From NCBI GenBank assembly GCA_025462885.1, contig JAOAPN010000013.1, positions 496,001 to 560,000 of the forward strand: a DNA stretch of 64,000 nt, written 5' to 3'. The DNA comes from Acidobacteriaceae bacterium. Lineage in GTDB: Bacteria; Acidobacteriota; Terriglobia; Terriglobales; Acidobacteriaceae. The position numbers and the translations under genes were made by a program. The notes beneath the pieces are model-generated. The model had not been told where the DNA came from, did no database searches, and saw only the letters and a list, made by a program, of their open reading frames with translations. Below are positions 33,738 through 42,386 of this stretch, in pieces; the stretch's first letter is position 1, and the number at the start of each line of letters is the position of its first letter.

Positions 33738-34328
33738 ATGGAAAACTCTCTCCATCCGCATAGTAGTGACGAGGCCCCCCTCTGGTATGCCTTGCAGGTG
33801 GCAGCGAAGAAGGAAGATATCGTCGCTCAATTGCTCCTTCACAAAGGCTACGAACAGTATGTACCGATGTATACCGATGATTCCCAACGAAATCGGAAGA
33901 ACCACTCCACATTAAGAAAGCTATTTCCAGGGTATGTGTTTTGCAAATTCTCCTATGCTGCAAAGTTGCAAGCGCGCGCGGGTGCCGGCGTTGTAACGAC
34001 GCCCGGAGTGATCAGGATTGTGGGTGGTACAAGGCCGGCTCCAATACCAACGGAAGAAATCGAAGCGATCCGAATGGCGCTCGCTGCCGGAGTTCATACC
34101 GAACCGTGGCCCTTCGAGATGGGCCAAAAGGTAAGGATTCAAGCAGGACCTCTCCGCGGGGTGTCAGGTATCGTAGTTCGGGCAGATGGCAAACACCGGA
34201 TGATTATCACGATCGACCTTTTGCATCGCGCTGTTGCCGTGACGATCGAGTCCGCGTGGCTAACTCCTCATCTCACGCTCGGCCACGCGATAGATCATGC
34301 GCGGACGACCCTGCGGAATGCTAGTTGA
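33738..34328 (+). CDS. NusG paralogue, UpxY/LoaP-like transcription antiterminator
   Basis: This 196-residue protein has an NGN domain (about residues 15-115: WYALQVAAKKEDIVAQLLLH, then GYEQYVP, LFPGYVFCKF, VVTTPGVIRIVGG). A KOW domain follows (about 130-165: MGQKVRIQAGPLRGVSGIVV). It is a specialised NusG paralogue, not housekeeping NusG: it is alone, not beside secE or ribosomal genes, and heads a long biosynthetic operon. RfaH, UpxY and LoaP paralogues bind elongating RNA polymerase and suppress pausing and termination in the operon they lead. All following genes to the window edge are on the same strand. No Shine-Dalgarno sequence is obvious before the ATG. Confidence 0.85.
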   Translation: MENSLHPHSSDEAPLWYALQVAAKKEDIVAQLLLHKGYEQYVPMYTDDSQRNRKNHSTLRKLFPGYVFCKFSYAAKLQARAGAGVVTTPGVIRIVGGTRPAPIPTEEIEAIRMALAAGVHTEPWPFEMGQKVRIQAGPLRGVSGIVVRADGKHRMIITIDLLHRAVAVTIESAWLTPHLTLGHAIDHARTTLRNAS

Positions 34329-34469
34329 ATCCCACCCCTGTCATATGAGAAGGGTCGCTAGGGTTTCGCGCGCAATACGCATTTCTCTGCTTGCTAGAGC
34401 ATCAGTCCTTCGTTGAGACCCAGTGACCTATCAAGACACATACACGGTTCACCTCGGGATGTGGTTGGC

Positions 34470-35216
34470 ATGAAAATGACACGGGCTAATGGTTCGGTAA
34501 CGAGACGCCCCTACTGGAGCCCCGGGTTCCTCTATCGTTCCGTCACCGACTTTATGCGGTGCATGCAAACGCTTCAGTCTCCTTCTCCATGCGTGACAGT
34601 CTTCGGATCGGCACGGATAGCTGCGGGAGATCCGATCTACCAGTTGGCGAGACAGCTTGGCAGAGCCCTGGGTGAGGCAGGTTTCTCGGTGATGACTGGT
34701 GGTGGTCCCGGATTGATGGAGGCCGCGAATCGAGGTGCCCAAGAGGCAGGGGCGCACTCCATCGGGTGTCGGATGTCGTTCGGGTTTGAGCAAGCGCCCA
34801 ACACCTACATGGACCGCGCCGCCACAGTCAGATATTTTTTCGTTCGGAAAGTGATTATGTGCAGACATGCCGATGGTTTCGCCGTCCTGCCTGGAGGCAT
34901 CGGCACGTTGGATGAGATGTTTGAGGTCCTGACTCTAATCCAGACGAGAAGGATGCACGCCAAACCGATTGTTCTTCTCGGAAGCGAATACTGGAAGCCA
35001 CTGTCGGCGCTAATGGCTCAGATGGTTACCTTCGGCACTGTATCGGGACGCGATGTCGATCTGATGAAAATAACTGATGACATCGACGAGACTGTACACA
35101 TTCTCAAGGAGGCGATCTTCGCGCCCCGACATGAGTCGATCGAACATCGCGACGTGAAACCTAAAGCCTCGTCCAGCGTTCAGACTGCAAGATCACACGA
35201 AGATTCGACAATTTGA
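34470..35216 (+). CDS. LOG-family protein (nucleotide 5'-monophosphate phosphoribohydrolase-like)
   Basis: A 248-residue Rossmann-like protein from the ATG at 34470; the frame is open to a TTG at 34413. It has the two LOG signatures: GGGPGLMEAANRGAQEAG and PGGIGTLDEMFE (PGGxGTxxE). FGSARIAAGDPIYQLA is near its N-terminus. The family was once annotated as lysine decarboxylase. Characterised members remove ribose-5-phosphate from nucleotide monophosphates, including cytokinin precursors in plants and some bacteria. It is larger than minimal LOG (about 190 residues) and fits the TIGR00730 group. It lies between the antiterminator and mbtH, in the same direction; a link to the peptide is not obvious. 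Confidence 0.85.
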   Translation: MKMTRANGSVTRRPYWSPGFLYRSVTDFMRCMQTLQSPSPCVTVFGSARIAAGDPIYQLARQLGRALGEAGFSVMTGGGPGLMEAANRGAQEAGAHSIGCRMSFGFEQAPNTYMDRAATVRYFFVRKVIMCRHADGFAVLPGGIGTLDEMFEVLTLIQTRRMHAKPIVLLGSEYWKPLSALMAQMVTFGTVSGRDVDLMKITDDIDETVHILKEAIFAPRHESIEHRDVKPKASSSVQTARSHEDSTI

Positions 35217-35230
35217 ATATGGAGGAACCA

Positions 35231-35446
35231 ATGGCTACTGAACAACCTGACAACAAGGCGTACAGCGTCGTCCTCAATGATGAAGAACAATACTCGATCT
35301 GGCCTGCGGCTAAGCTTCTTCCTGGTGGCTGGCGCCCCGAAGGTGTGGCGGGGTCGAAGGAAGAATGCCTCGCCCACATCGAGAAAGTGTGGACCGACAT
35401 GCGCCCTCTGAGCCTACGCAGAAAGATGGAAGAGGTCCAGGCATAG
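35231..35446 (+). CDS. MbtH-family protein
   Basis: This 71-residue MbtH-like chaperone binds NRPS adenylation domains and is often needed for their solubility and activity. The family signature is complete: NDEEQYSIWPA, LPGGWRPEG, KEECLAHIEKVWTDMRPLSL with the invariant Trp residues. GGAGG lies five bases before the ATG at 35231, so the upstream in-frame starts are not used. It sits directly upstream of the first NRPS gene, as is usual. Adenylation domains in several following synthetases, such as the Tyr-type ones, are likely clients. Confidence 0.95.
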   Translation: MATEQPDNKAYSVVLNDEEQYSIWPAAKLLPGGWRPEGVAGSKEECLAHIEKVWTDMRPLSLRRKMEEVQA

Positions 35447-35470
35447 TCCAGATCTCGGTCGCCGGCCTTC

Positions 35471-38400
35471 ATGCTTGGAAATCGAGTGCCGGCAAGTTGC
35501 AGGTTGATAGCACAGAGTCCCAATTCTCTTATGTCCGCACCTATGTCGCTTCAGAATCAAACGCGCAGGTATTCCCAACGCATCCCACAGACAAATCGGG
35601 ACGGGGATATTCCCTTGTCGCCAGCACAGCGCCGTCTCTGGATCCTCGACCAAATGGGTCATGACGGGAGCGCCTATCATCTTCGTCTCGCAGTGAGGAT
35701 AGAAGGTCCACTCGATGAGCGGGGCCTGTGCTGGGCCTTAGACGAGGTGGTCAAACGTCACGAAATCCTGCGCACAACATTTCACATGGTGGAGGAAACG
35801 CCAGTACAGCGGATATCGGGCTCCGACGCGGCGAAATTTGACCTGGTCCTCTACGATCTTAGGGGCACAGATATTGCTGACGCTGCCAGCACAGATTTGC
35901 TGGCGCAGGATGCGTCTCGTCCCTTCAATTTGGCGATAGGACCGCTGATCCGTGGATCACTAATTCGTCTCGCCGAAAATGAGTGGATTTTGGCTGTCAC
36001 GATGCATCATATCGTTGCGGACGGCTGGTCTATCGGAATCCTCCGGAACGAGATCAGCCTCTTCTACCGGATTTTTCTCGATAGTTTGATCCCCCCTCCC
36101 TCACCGCTCCTAATCCAATATGGAGACTACGCCCGTTGGCTGAAAACAGTAAGCACTGACGCCACACTCGCCGCGTCGACAGCCTACTGGAAGAGCACCT
36201 TGGCGGAAAGTCCACCGGGGCTCGACCTACCGGCCGATTTTGCGAGAGGAGATCACCTCTCTTCTGAGGGAGCGCTCCACGTGTTCGAACTGGAAGATGT
36301 AATGGCCGACGCTCTAAATAGGTTTAGTCGTCACCATCGGGTCACTCTCTTCATGACACTTCTGGCTGCGTGGGCCGTGACGTTATCACGTATCTCCATG
36401 CAAACCGATATGACAATCGGCACACCGGTGGCAAATCGCAATTATCTCGAAATCGAACATCTCATCGGGTTCTTTGTAAACACTCTACCCCTCCGTTTCA
36501 ACCTAGTGGAGAACCGGACCGTCTCTTCGCTCCTGCAACATGTCCGGAAGGTACTCCTTGGCGCGTATCGGCACCAAGACATTTCTTTTGAGCAGATCGT
36601 CGAGCTCACGCGACCCTCCCGTCACTCGACACAGATGCCTCTCTTTCGAACGATGTTTGCGTGGCAAAGTGTTGACCCCGGAATACTGGATCTTCCAGGT
36701 CTCAAGACCACGCGCCTACCGATCACTGTTCCGAGTCCGGTCAAGTGCGAACTTCTTCTCACACTGCGTGAGAGAAACGGAAAGATAACGGGGGAGTTGG
36801 AATACGCTACAGAGCTATTTGCGGAGGAGACGGCCGCTAGGATCGTCTCGTGCTATCGAACGCTCCTCTCGGATCTAGTAAATTCTCCAGGTCAAAAAAG
36901 CATCAGCGACCTGTCGATTCTGTCGGCTGAGGAACGCTCCGCCGCTCTCAGTTTATCTATCCGTCACACCGGCAGTTCGGTACAGAACAAACTGCTTCAC
37001 GAAATGTTCGAAGAGCAGGCTATGCGGAGCCCGGAATCGACAGCCATCCTATTTCAAGAAACATCGCTGACTTACTGCGAGTTGAATCAGAAGGCGAATC
37101 AGCTTGGTCGGTATCTCCGTTCTTTCATCCAATCACCAGGCGATCGAGTTGCTATTTGTCTTGATCGCAGTGTGGAGATGATTGTGGGCCTTCTGGCGAT
37201 ACTCAAGGCTGGTGGGGCCTATGTTCCATTGGACCCCCACTATCCAGCCGATCATTTGTCGTACATGATCGCCGACTGTGCCCCTATTGCTCTGGTGACA
37301 ACTTCCGATCTTATCGGACTGATCCCGTGCCCGGACTGCCCAGTGATTTGTATCGATCATTGGGAAGCCGCACCGTGGTATCACCAACAACGACACAATT
37401 TAGGGTCCAAGATAGCCGTCGTTTCCTCGAGCCCGGCCTATGTGATCTACACCTCCGGGTCCACGGGACAGCCTAAGGGTGTAGTAGTGTCACATCGCAA
37501 TATCGTCCAACTCCTTCTAGCCACCGACGAGCTCTTTGTATTCAAGCCATCTGATATCTGGACATTATGTCACTCGATCTCTTTCGATTATTCCGTGTGG
37601 GAGATATGGAAATGTCTCTCCTCAGGTGCATGCCTCGTCGTGCTGCCCCTATCTCATGTGCGAACTCCGCAGCTGCTGTACCGGGCCATCAAGGAGCGAG
37701 GAGTAACAATTCTTAACCAAACGCCAAGCGCCTTCAGCGCGCTCGCCGAGGCCCGTGCCGAAGAGGGAGGAGGCGATGCTTTGCGCCATATCGTTCTTGC
37801 AGGCGAGGCCTTGGATCGTGAAATGTTGAAGAAGTGGGGATTCGCTCCGGACTCTACAAAACCGCGAAGCACGAATATGTATGGAATCACCGAGACCACG
37901 GTGGTATCAACTTCCTGTGAGATCTCTCTCAGAGGCTCTGTCTCACAAGCGCAAAGCAGGTCGATTGGCGGCCCATTTCCCAATACGAATATCTACATAC
38001 TGGATTCAGTCGGCGAACTTGTGCCGCGAGGTGCTTTGGGTGAATTGTACATAGGCGGAAGTGGAGTCTCGCTTGGTTACCTCCAGCGTCCCTCTCTCAC
38101 GGCGCACCGTTTCTTGCCAGATCCATTCTGCTCCGAAACTGGCGGCAGGATGTACCGCAGTGGAGATCTCGGCAGGTGGAATTTAGAAGGAGAGATTGAA
38201 TATTTCGGGCGCAATGATTTTCAGACAAAGATCCGAGGCTTCCGTATTGAACTTGGTGAGATCGAAGCTCGATTGGCCGAACATCCCGAGGTCTCGGAAG
38301 CGCTCGTGGTAGCGCGAGGTGAACAAGGCTCTGAAAAGCAGCTCGTCGCATATTTTTCGGTGCCCAATTCAATAGAACACGAGACCGTGACTCCTGCGAT

Positions 38401-38821
38401 CTTGTGCAACCACTTGGCCCGATTGCTTCCAGAACACATGGTTCCATCGGCTTACGTCAAAGTTGATCGCTTTACGTTGACGCCAAACGGGAAAAGGGAA
38501 CTCAACACACTCCCAGAACCCGACGGTGCCGCCTTCGCTACACGTCCATACGAAGAACCGGTGGGCGAAACAGAGTTTTTGATCGCGAAGATCTGGGGAG
38601 ATCTGCTTGGATGCTCCCGAGTCGGCCGCCACGATCACTTCTTCGAGTTAGGCGGCCATTCATTGCTGGCATTGCGCGCAATTAATCGAATAAGACAGCA
38701 GAGACTGCTCCCCATAAGCATCCCGGATATCTTCGAAAGTCCAACGGTAGCGGAGTTGGCGGGTCTCATCGTGAAAAGAGAATTGGCTGTTCTCGATCCC
38801 GCTCAACACTTGAACCGCTAA
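35471..38821 (+). CDS. Nonribosomal peptide synthetase, C-A-T (module 1)
   Basis: A one-module NRPS of 1116 residues. C domain: about residues 48-480, active His180 in MHHIVADGWS. A domain: about 500-985, with YVIYTSGSTGQPKGVVVSH (A3), FDYSVWEIW (A4), NMYGITETT (A5), YRSGDLGRW (A7) and PNGKRE (A10). T domain: phosphopantetheine Ser1064 in LGGHSLLALRA. The specificity code read by eye is D-Y-W-N-V-A-M-V-V-K, related to Thr codes (D-F-W-N-I-G-M-V-H-K) but not a clear match, so the substrate is unresolved. An N-terminal C domain on the first module implies N-acylation by a starter fatty acid or an upstream carrier. Several ATGs (35471, 35531, 35543) lack a good ribosome-binding site; the precise start is uncertain. 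Confidence 0.93.
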   Translation: MLGNRVPASCRLIAQSPNSLMSAPMSLQNQTRRYSQRIPQTNRDGDIPLSPAQRRLWILDQMGHDGSAYHLRLAVRIEGPLDERGLCWALDEVVKRHEILRTTFHMVEETPVQRISGSDAAKFDLVLYDLRGTDIADAASTDLLAQDASRPFNLAIGPLIRGSLIRLAENEWILAVTMHHIVADGWSIGILRNEISLFYRIFLDSLIPPPSPLLIQYGDYARWLKTVSTDATLAASTAYWKSTLAESPPGLDLPADFARGDHLSSEGALHVFELEDVMADALNRFSRHHRVTLFMTLLAAWAVTLSRISMQTDMTIGTPVANRNYLEIEHLIGFFVNTLPLRFNLVENRTVSSLLQHVRKVLLGAYRHQDISFEQIVELTRPSRHSTQMPLFRTMFAWQSVDPGILDLPGLKTTRLPITVPSPVKCELLLTLRERNGKITGELEYATELFAEETAARIVSCYRTLLSDLVNSPGQKSISDLSILSAEERSAALSLSIRHTGSSVQNKLLHEMFEEQAMRSPESTAILFQETSLTYCELNQKANQLGRYLRSFIQSPGDRVAICLDRSVEMIVGLLAILKAGGAYVPLDPHYPADHLSYMIADCAPIALVTTSDLIGLIPCPDCPVICIDHWEAAPWYHQQRHNLGSKIAVVSSSPAYVIYTSGSTGQPKGVVVSHRNIVQLLLATDELFVFKPSDIWTLCHSISFDYSVWEIWKCLSSGACLVVLPLSHVRTPQLLYRAIKERGVTILNQTPSAFSALAEARAEEGGGDALRHIVLAGEALDREMLKKWGFAPDSTKPRSTNMYGITETTVVSTSCEISLRGSVSQAQSRSIGGPFPNTNIYILDSVGELVPRGALGELYIGGSGVSLGYLQRPSLTAHRFLPDPFCSETGGRMYRSGDLGRWNLEGEIEYFGRNDFQTKIRGFRIELGEIEARLAEHPEVSEALVVARGEQGSEKQLVAYFSVPNSIEHETVTPAILCNHLARLLPEHMVPSAYVKVDRFTLTPNGKRELNTLPEPDGAAFATRPYEEPVGETEFLIAKIWGDLLGCSRVGRHDHFFELGGHSLLALRAINRIRQQRLLPISIPDIFESPTVAELAGLIVKRELAVLDPAQHLNR

Positions 38822-38879
38822 TGCCAAACCTGAAGAACGGTTAAACCCCTCCTTGCAATCATCGTAACCATCGCAGCGT

Positions 38880-41800
38880 ATGGCGCGTTCATTTCAAGAA
38901 CTAACGACAACCGAGCGTCAAACGCCATTGGGCCTGGCAGAAAGTCGCTGTAACGCGCCTAGTGAGGACAAGGCCACTATGCTCAACGCCGGCCCTGGTG
39001 CCTTAATACCAATATCGAGCTCTCAAAGAAGCCTCTGGTTCTTGTCACAGATAGAGGAGGCTAGTCGCAGCTATCACATCAATCTGAACCTTCAGTTTGA
39101 TGGCGATCTTAACGTAGCTGCTCTTCATTCCAGCCTCAATGCGATCCTGGCGCGACATGACTCTCTTCGAACGACCTTCGTGCTTGTTGGAGGGTTACCT
39201 CATCAGCGCGTCACGCCTGCAGGAGAACGTCAATTCACACTCGTGCACCACGACATCCGAGACAACGAGGAGCCATCGAGCGAATTACAGAGGCTTATGT
39301 TCCTGGAAGCGACTACTCCCTTCAATCTCGAAGAGGGACCCCTGATTCGTGGCATTCTCGTGCGAACGGATAGGCGACGCTACGTTTTAGCCATCTCGGT
39401 TCATCATATTGTCGCTGACGGATGGTCCATGGGGCTTTTGCAAAACGAATTGAGCCGACTTTATGGAGAACTCGCACACGGTTGGCGAGCTGAACTTCAA
39501 ACACTTAATTGCCAATACAGTGACTTCACGCATTGGCAATTGAATGCGATTGCTGAGGGAAGCATGCTGGACCAAGTGGAGTTTTGGAAACGGACCTTGG
39601 CGGGAGCTCCGTCTTTCCTCAATCTTCCAACTGACATGCCCCGGCTAAGAGAAGTCTCCTATACAGGACGGGTCCTCCGATTCGACTTAGATATCGTTTT
39701 GGTTGAGCGCATACGGTCATTCTGCAGCAAGCGTCAACTCACCATCTTTACACTCCTTCTAGCGGGATGGGCTATCCTCCTCTCACTATTCAGTGGTCAG
39801 GAAGATATCGTCATCGGCACACCGGCCAGTAACCGGACGAAGCTTGAGTACGAATCGGTGATAGGCCTCTTCGCCAATACGCTCCCATTACGGTTGGCGG
39901 TTCGGCCGGATCAAGGTATCAGCGCGTTTCTGGCCCATGTCCGGCAAGTAACTCTATTTGCTCAACACAACCAAGATTTGCCGTTTGCAGAGATTATCGA
40001 TGCTGTGAAACCCCAGCGAGACATCACGTACCACCCGATGTTTCAGGTCATGTTTGCGTGGCAAAATGCTCCTCGCGAGGACGTGCGACTTCCAGGAATG
40101 TCGGTTTCGCAACTTCCGGGAAGCGATCCAGGCGTATCCCGGTTCGACTTCCTCCTCTCCCTGAAGGAAAAGGGGTCTCACATAGAAGGGGTCTTAGAAT
40201 ATGCGGCGCCCTTGTTTGATGAACCAACCGCAGTTCGATACATAGAAACATTCAAGGGAATCGTCGAACAGATTACAGCACGTATTGGAGATCAAGTCGG
40301 GAATATCAACGCTCTCAGCCGGAGAGATCAGCGGAACCTCCATACTGAGTGGAATGCTACGGTAACTCCCTTCGTTGGGGCGGTCAGTATTCATCATCGC
40401 TTTCTTGAGGCTGTGCAAAGGTGGCCCGATAACGTCGCGCTAACCTTTGATGGGGTGCATTACACCTATCGGCGACTAGCCGACCTCGTTGATGACATAG
40501 CCCAACAACTCGAGTGCCATCACATCGCTCTCGATGAGCCTGTTGGCGTCTGCGCCACACGAGGGGTGCTTCAGGTTGTTGCAACGCTGGCAATCCTCAA
40601 GGTGGGTGGCGCCTTTCTCCCGCTCGACCCGAATTATCCGGCTTCGCGGCTGCAGTTCATGATTCGGGATTCGGGAATACGTCTTGTCCTGACGACCGAA
40701 CCCGCACAAGTACAGACGCTGGATGAAAACATTGCGGTTCTGCCGCTATCGAGTATTGAGGCAAATGCTGAACGCAGAACGCAGGCCAACGCTGCAGCGT
40801 CTGCCTTCCCCATGAACCTGGCGTATGTCATCTATACATCGGGCTCAACCGGACAGCCCAAAGCCGTGCAGATTGCTCACAAATCCGTGCTCAATCTTGC
40901 TACGGCGCAAGCGATCGAATTCGGCATCCACCCCGGTTCGAGGGTTCTTCAGTTTGCGTCCTTGTCGTTCGACGCCGCAGTGTCAGAGCTGTTCACTACG
41001 CTGCTGACTGGAGCTACTCTAATATTGGCCTCTCAAGAGGCTCTGCTGCCAGGGCCCCCACTGCAAGCACTGCTCTCTAACGAACGGATTAGTGTTGTTA
41101 CCCTCCCTCCGTCTGTTCTAGCCGTCTTGGATCCAATCGGCCTTCCATATCTGACAACCGTAGTCAGCGCAGGAGAGGCGCTTCCGTCATCAGTGATGTC
41201 AAAATGGGCGGTTCCACCTCGTAAGCTTCTCAATGCTTACGGGCCGAGCGAGACCACAGTCTGCGCAAGCATGGGTACTTGTATGGCAGGCGACCTAACA
41301 TCGAACATAGGCCGCCCTATGGCGAACACTCGACTATATGTTGTCAATCGCAGTCAGGAACTCCAACCGATTGGAGTCCCTGGCGAACTCCTCATCGGAG
41401 GTGTTGGCGTGGGGAGAGGTTATAGGGCGAATCCCCGGCTCACGGCGGAGAAATACATTCCGGATCCGTTTTCGGCCCTAGGTGAGCGGCTGTATCGTAC
41501 CGGCGACAGGGTCCGGTGGAGAAACGACGGTACATTGGAATTCCTCGGACGAGAGGATCGTCAAATCAAGCTGCGCGGATTCAGAATCGAACTTACAGAG
41601 ATAGAAAGAGTTCTCAACTCAATGAACGATGTCTTCGGGGCGGTCTCCATTCTTCATGGAGAGGCATCAGGGAGCTCCAATCTCGTAGCGTATGCGGTCT
41701 CAAAAACGGCTGGGCAGGAGCTGCGAGAACGGTTGAGGTTGCTTCTTCCTGAACACATGATTCCTGGAATCGTTTGCGCTGTCTCTCAAATCCCTCTGAC

Positions 41801-42179
41801 TGCGAACGGTAAGATAGATGTCCACGCCCTGCCCGATCCCTATACGTCTCAGTCGCGCTCTGTGGAAATGCCTTCTACCGCTATCCAAGAGGTAGTCGCG
41901 GACCTTTGGAAGGATGTTCTTGGCCTTTCAAAACTCGGCTTGAAAGAAAACTTTTTCGAACTCGGCGGAAACTCCTTGCATCTTCACCGGGTGTACGCGA
42001 AGCTCTCGCAGATCAATTCCAATATTCGAGTCGTCGATCTCTTTCGCTACTCGACCGTTGAGCAGTTAGCCAGGTTTTTGGAACAAGGCCATCGGGCCGA
42101 TGAGAGTCTGCTGTCAGACAGCAGAACGCGAGGTCATCACCGCGCAGCTGCCCTTCGTTCTAAAGGAATTGCAAGATGA
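38880..42179 (+). CDS. Nonribosomal peptide synthetase, C-A-T (module 2, Tyr/aromatic-type)
   Basis: A one-module NRPS of 1099 residues. C domain: about residues 40-470, VHHIVADGWSMG. A domain: about 495-970, with YVIYTSGSTGQPKAVQIAH, FDAAVSELF, NAYGPSETT, YRTGDRVRW and ANGKID. T domain: Ser1032 in LGGNSLHLHR. The code read by eye is D-A-S-T-V-A-A-V-C-K, which I recall as one of the published Tyr codes; an aromatic substrate is likely. There is no TE or E domain, so its chain is passed on, most simply to the KS of the next synthetase. The TGA stop overlaps the ATG of a 60-residue ORF (ATGA). Confidence 0.93.
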   Translation: MARSFQELTTTERQTPLGLAESRCNAPSEDKATMLNAGPGALIPISSSQRSLWFLSQIEEASRSYHINLNLQFDGDLNVAALHSSLNAILARHDSLRTTFVLVGGLPHQRVTPAGERQFTLVHHDIRDNEEPSSELQRLMFLEATTPFNLEEGPLIRGILVRTDRRRYVLAISVHHIVADGWSMGLLQNELSRLYGELAHGWRAELQTLNCQYSDFTHWQLNAIAEGSMLDQVEFWKRTLAGAPSFLNLPTDMPRLREVSYTGRVLRFDLDIVLVERIRSFCSKRQLTIFTLLLAGWAILLSLFSGQEDIVIGTPASNRTKLEYESVIGLFANTLPLRLAVRPDQGISAFLAHVRQVTLFAQHNQDLPFAEIIDAVKPQRDITYHPMFQVMFAWQNAPREDVRLPGMSVSQLPGSDPGVSRFDFLLSLKEKGSHIEGVLEYAAPLFDEPTAVRYIETFKGIVEQITARIGDQVGNINALSRRDQRNLHTEWNATVTPFVGAVSIHHRFLEAVQRWPDNVALTFDGVHYTYRRLADLVDDIAQQLECHHIALDEPVGVCATRGVLQVVATLAILKVGGAFLPLDPNYPASRLQFMIRDSGIRLVLTTEPAQVQTLDENIAVLPLSSIEANAERRTQANAAASAFPMNLAYVIYTSGSTGQPKAVQIAHKSVLNLATAQAIEFGIHPGSRVLQFASLSFDAAVSELFTTLLTGATLILASQEALLPGPPLQALLSNERISVVTLPPSVLAVLDPIGLPYLTTVVSAGEALPSSVMSKWAVPPRKLLNAYGPSETTVCASMGTCMAGDLTSNIGRPMANTRLYVVNRSQELQPIGVPGELLIGGVGVGRGYRANPRLTAEKYIPDPFSALGERLYRTGDRVRWRNDGTLEFLGREDRQIKLRGFRIELTEIERVLNSMNDVFGAVSILHGEASGSSNLVAYAVSKTAGQELRERLRLLLPEHMIPGIVCAVSQIPLTANGKIDVHALPDPYTSQSRSVEMPSTAIQEVVADLWKDVLGLSKLGLKENFFELGGNSLHLHRVYAKLSQINSNIRVVDLFRYSTVEQLARFLEQGHRADESLLSDSRTRGHHRAAALRSKGIAR

Positions 42180-42358
42180 AGAAGGTGCAACTGATCGTCG
42201 ATGCTTTGGGAGAGCCTCCATTCCGAGGTTCGATTGGGGTTACGAACAAGTACATAAGCGAGGCATTGGAGGCTGGCGGTTTCAGGAGTCAATACCTCTC
42301 GGTGCAGCAACGCAAATCCACCGATTTGTGCAGACTCTCGCCAGTTCCGCATCTGTAG
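42176..42358 (+). CDS. Small coupled ORF between synthetase genes (60 aa)
   Basis: The ATG overlaps the module-2 NRPS stop (ATGA), and AAGGA lies nine bases upstream, so translation is likely. The 60-residue product begins MKKVQLIVDALGEPP and continues GVTNKYISEALEAGG. That start faintly resembles the first strand of GT-B glycosyltransferases, so it may be the stub of a lost gene. It could instead be a coupling peptide that carries ribosomes to the weak TTG/GTG start of the giant synthetase 29 bases downstream. No family is recognised. Confidence 0.45.
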   Translation: MKKVQLIVDALGEPPFRGSIGVTNKYISEALEAGGFRSQYLSVQQRKSTDLCRLSPVPHL

Positions 42359-42386
42359 CCTTCCTGCAAGGTCCGCCTCGATTTCA

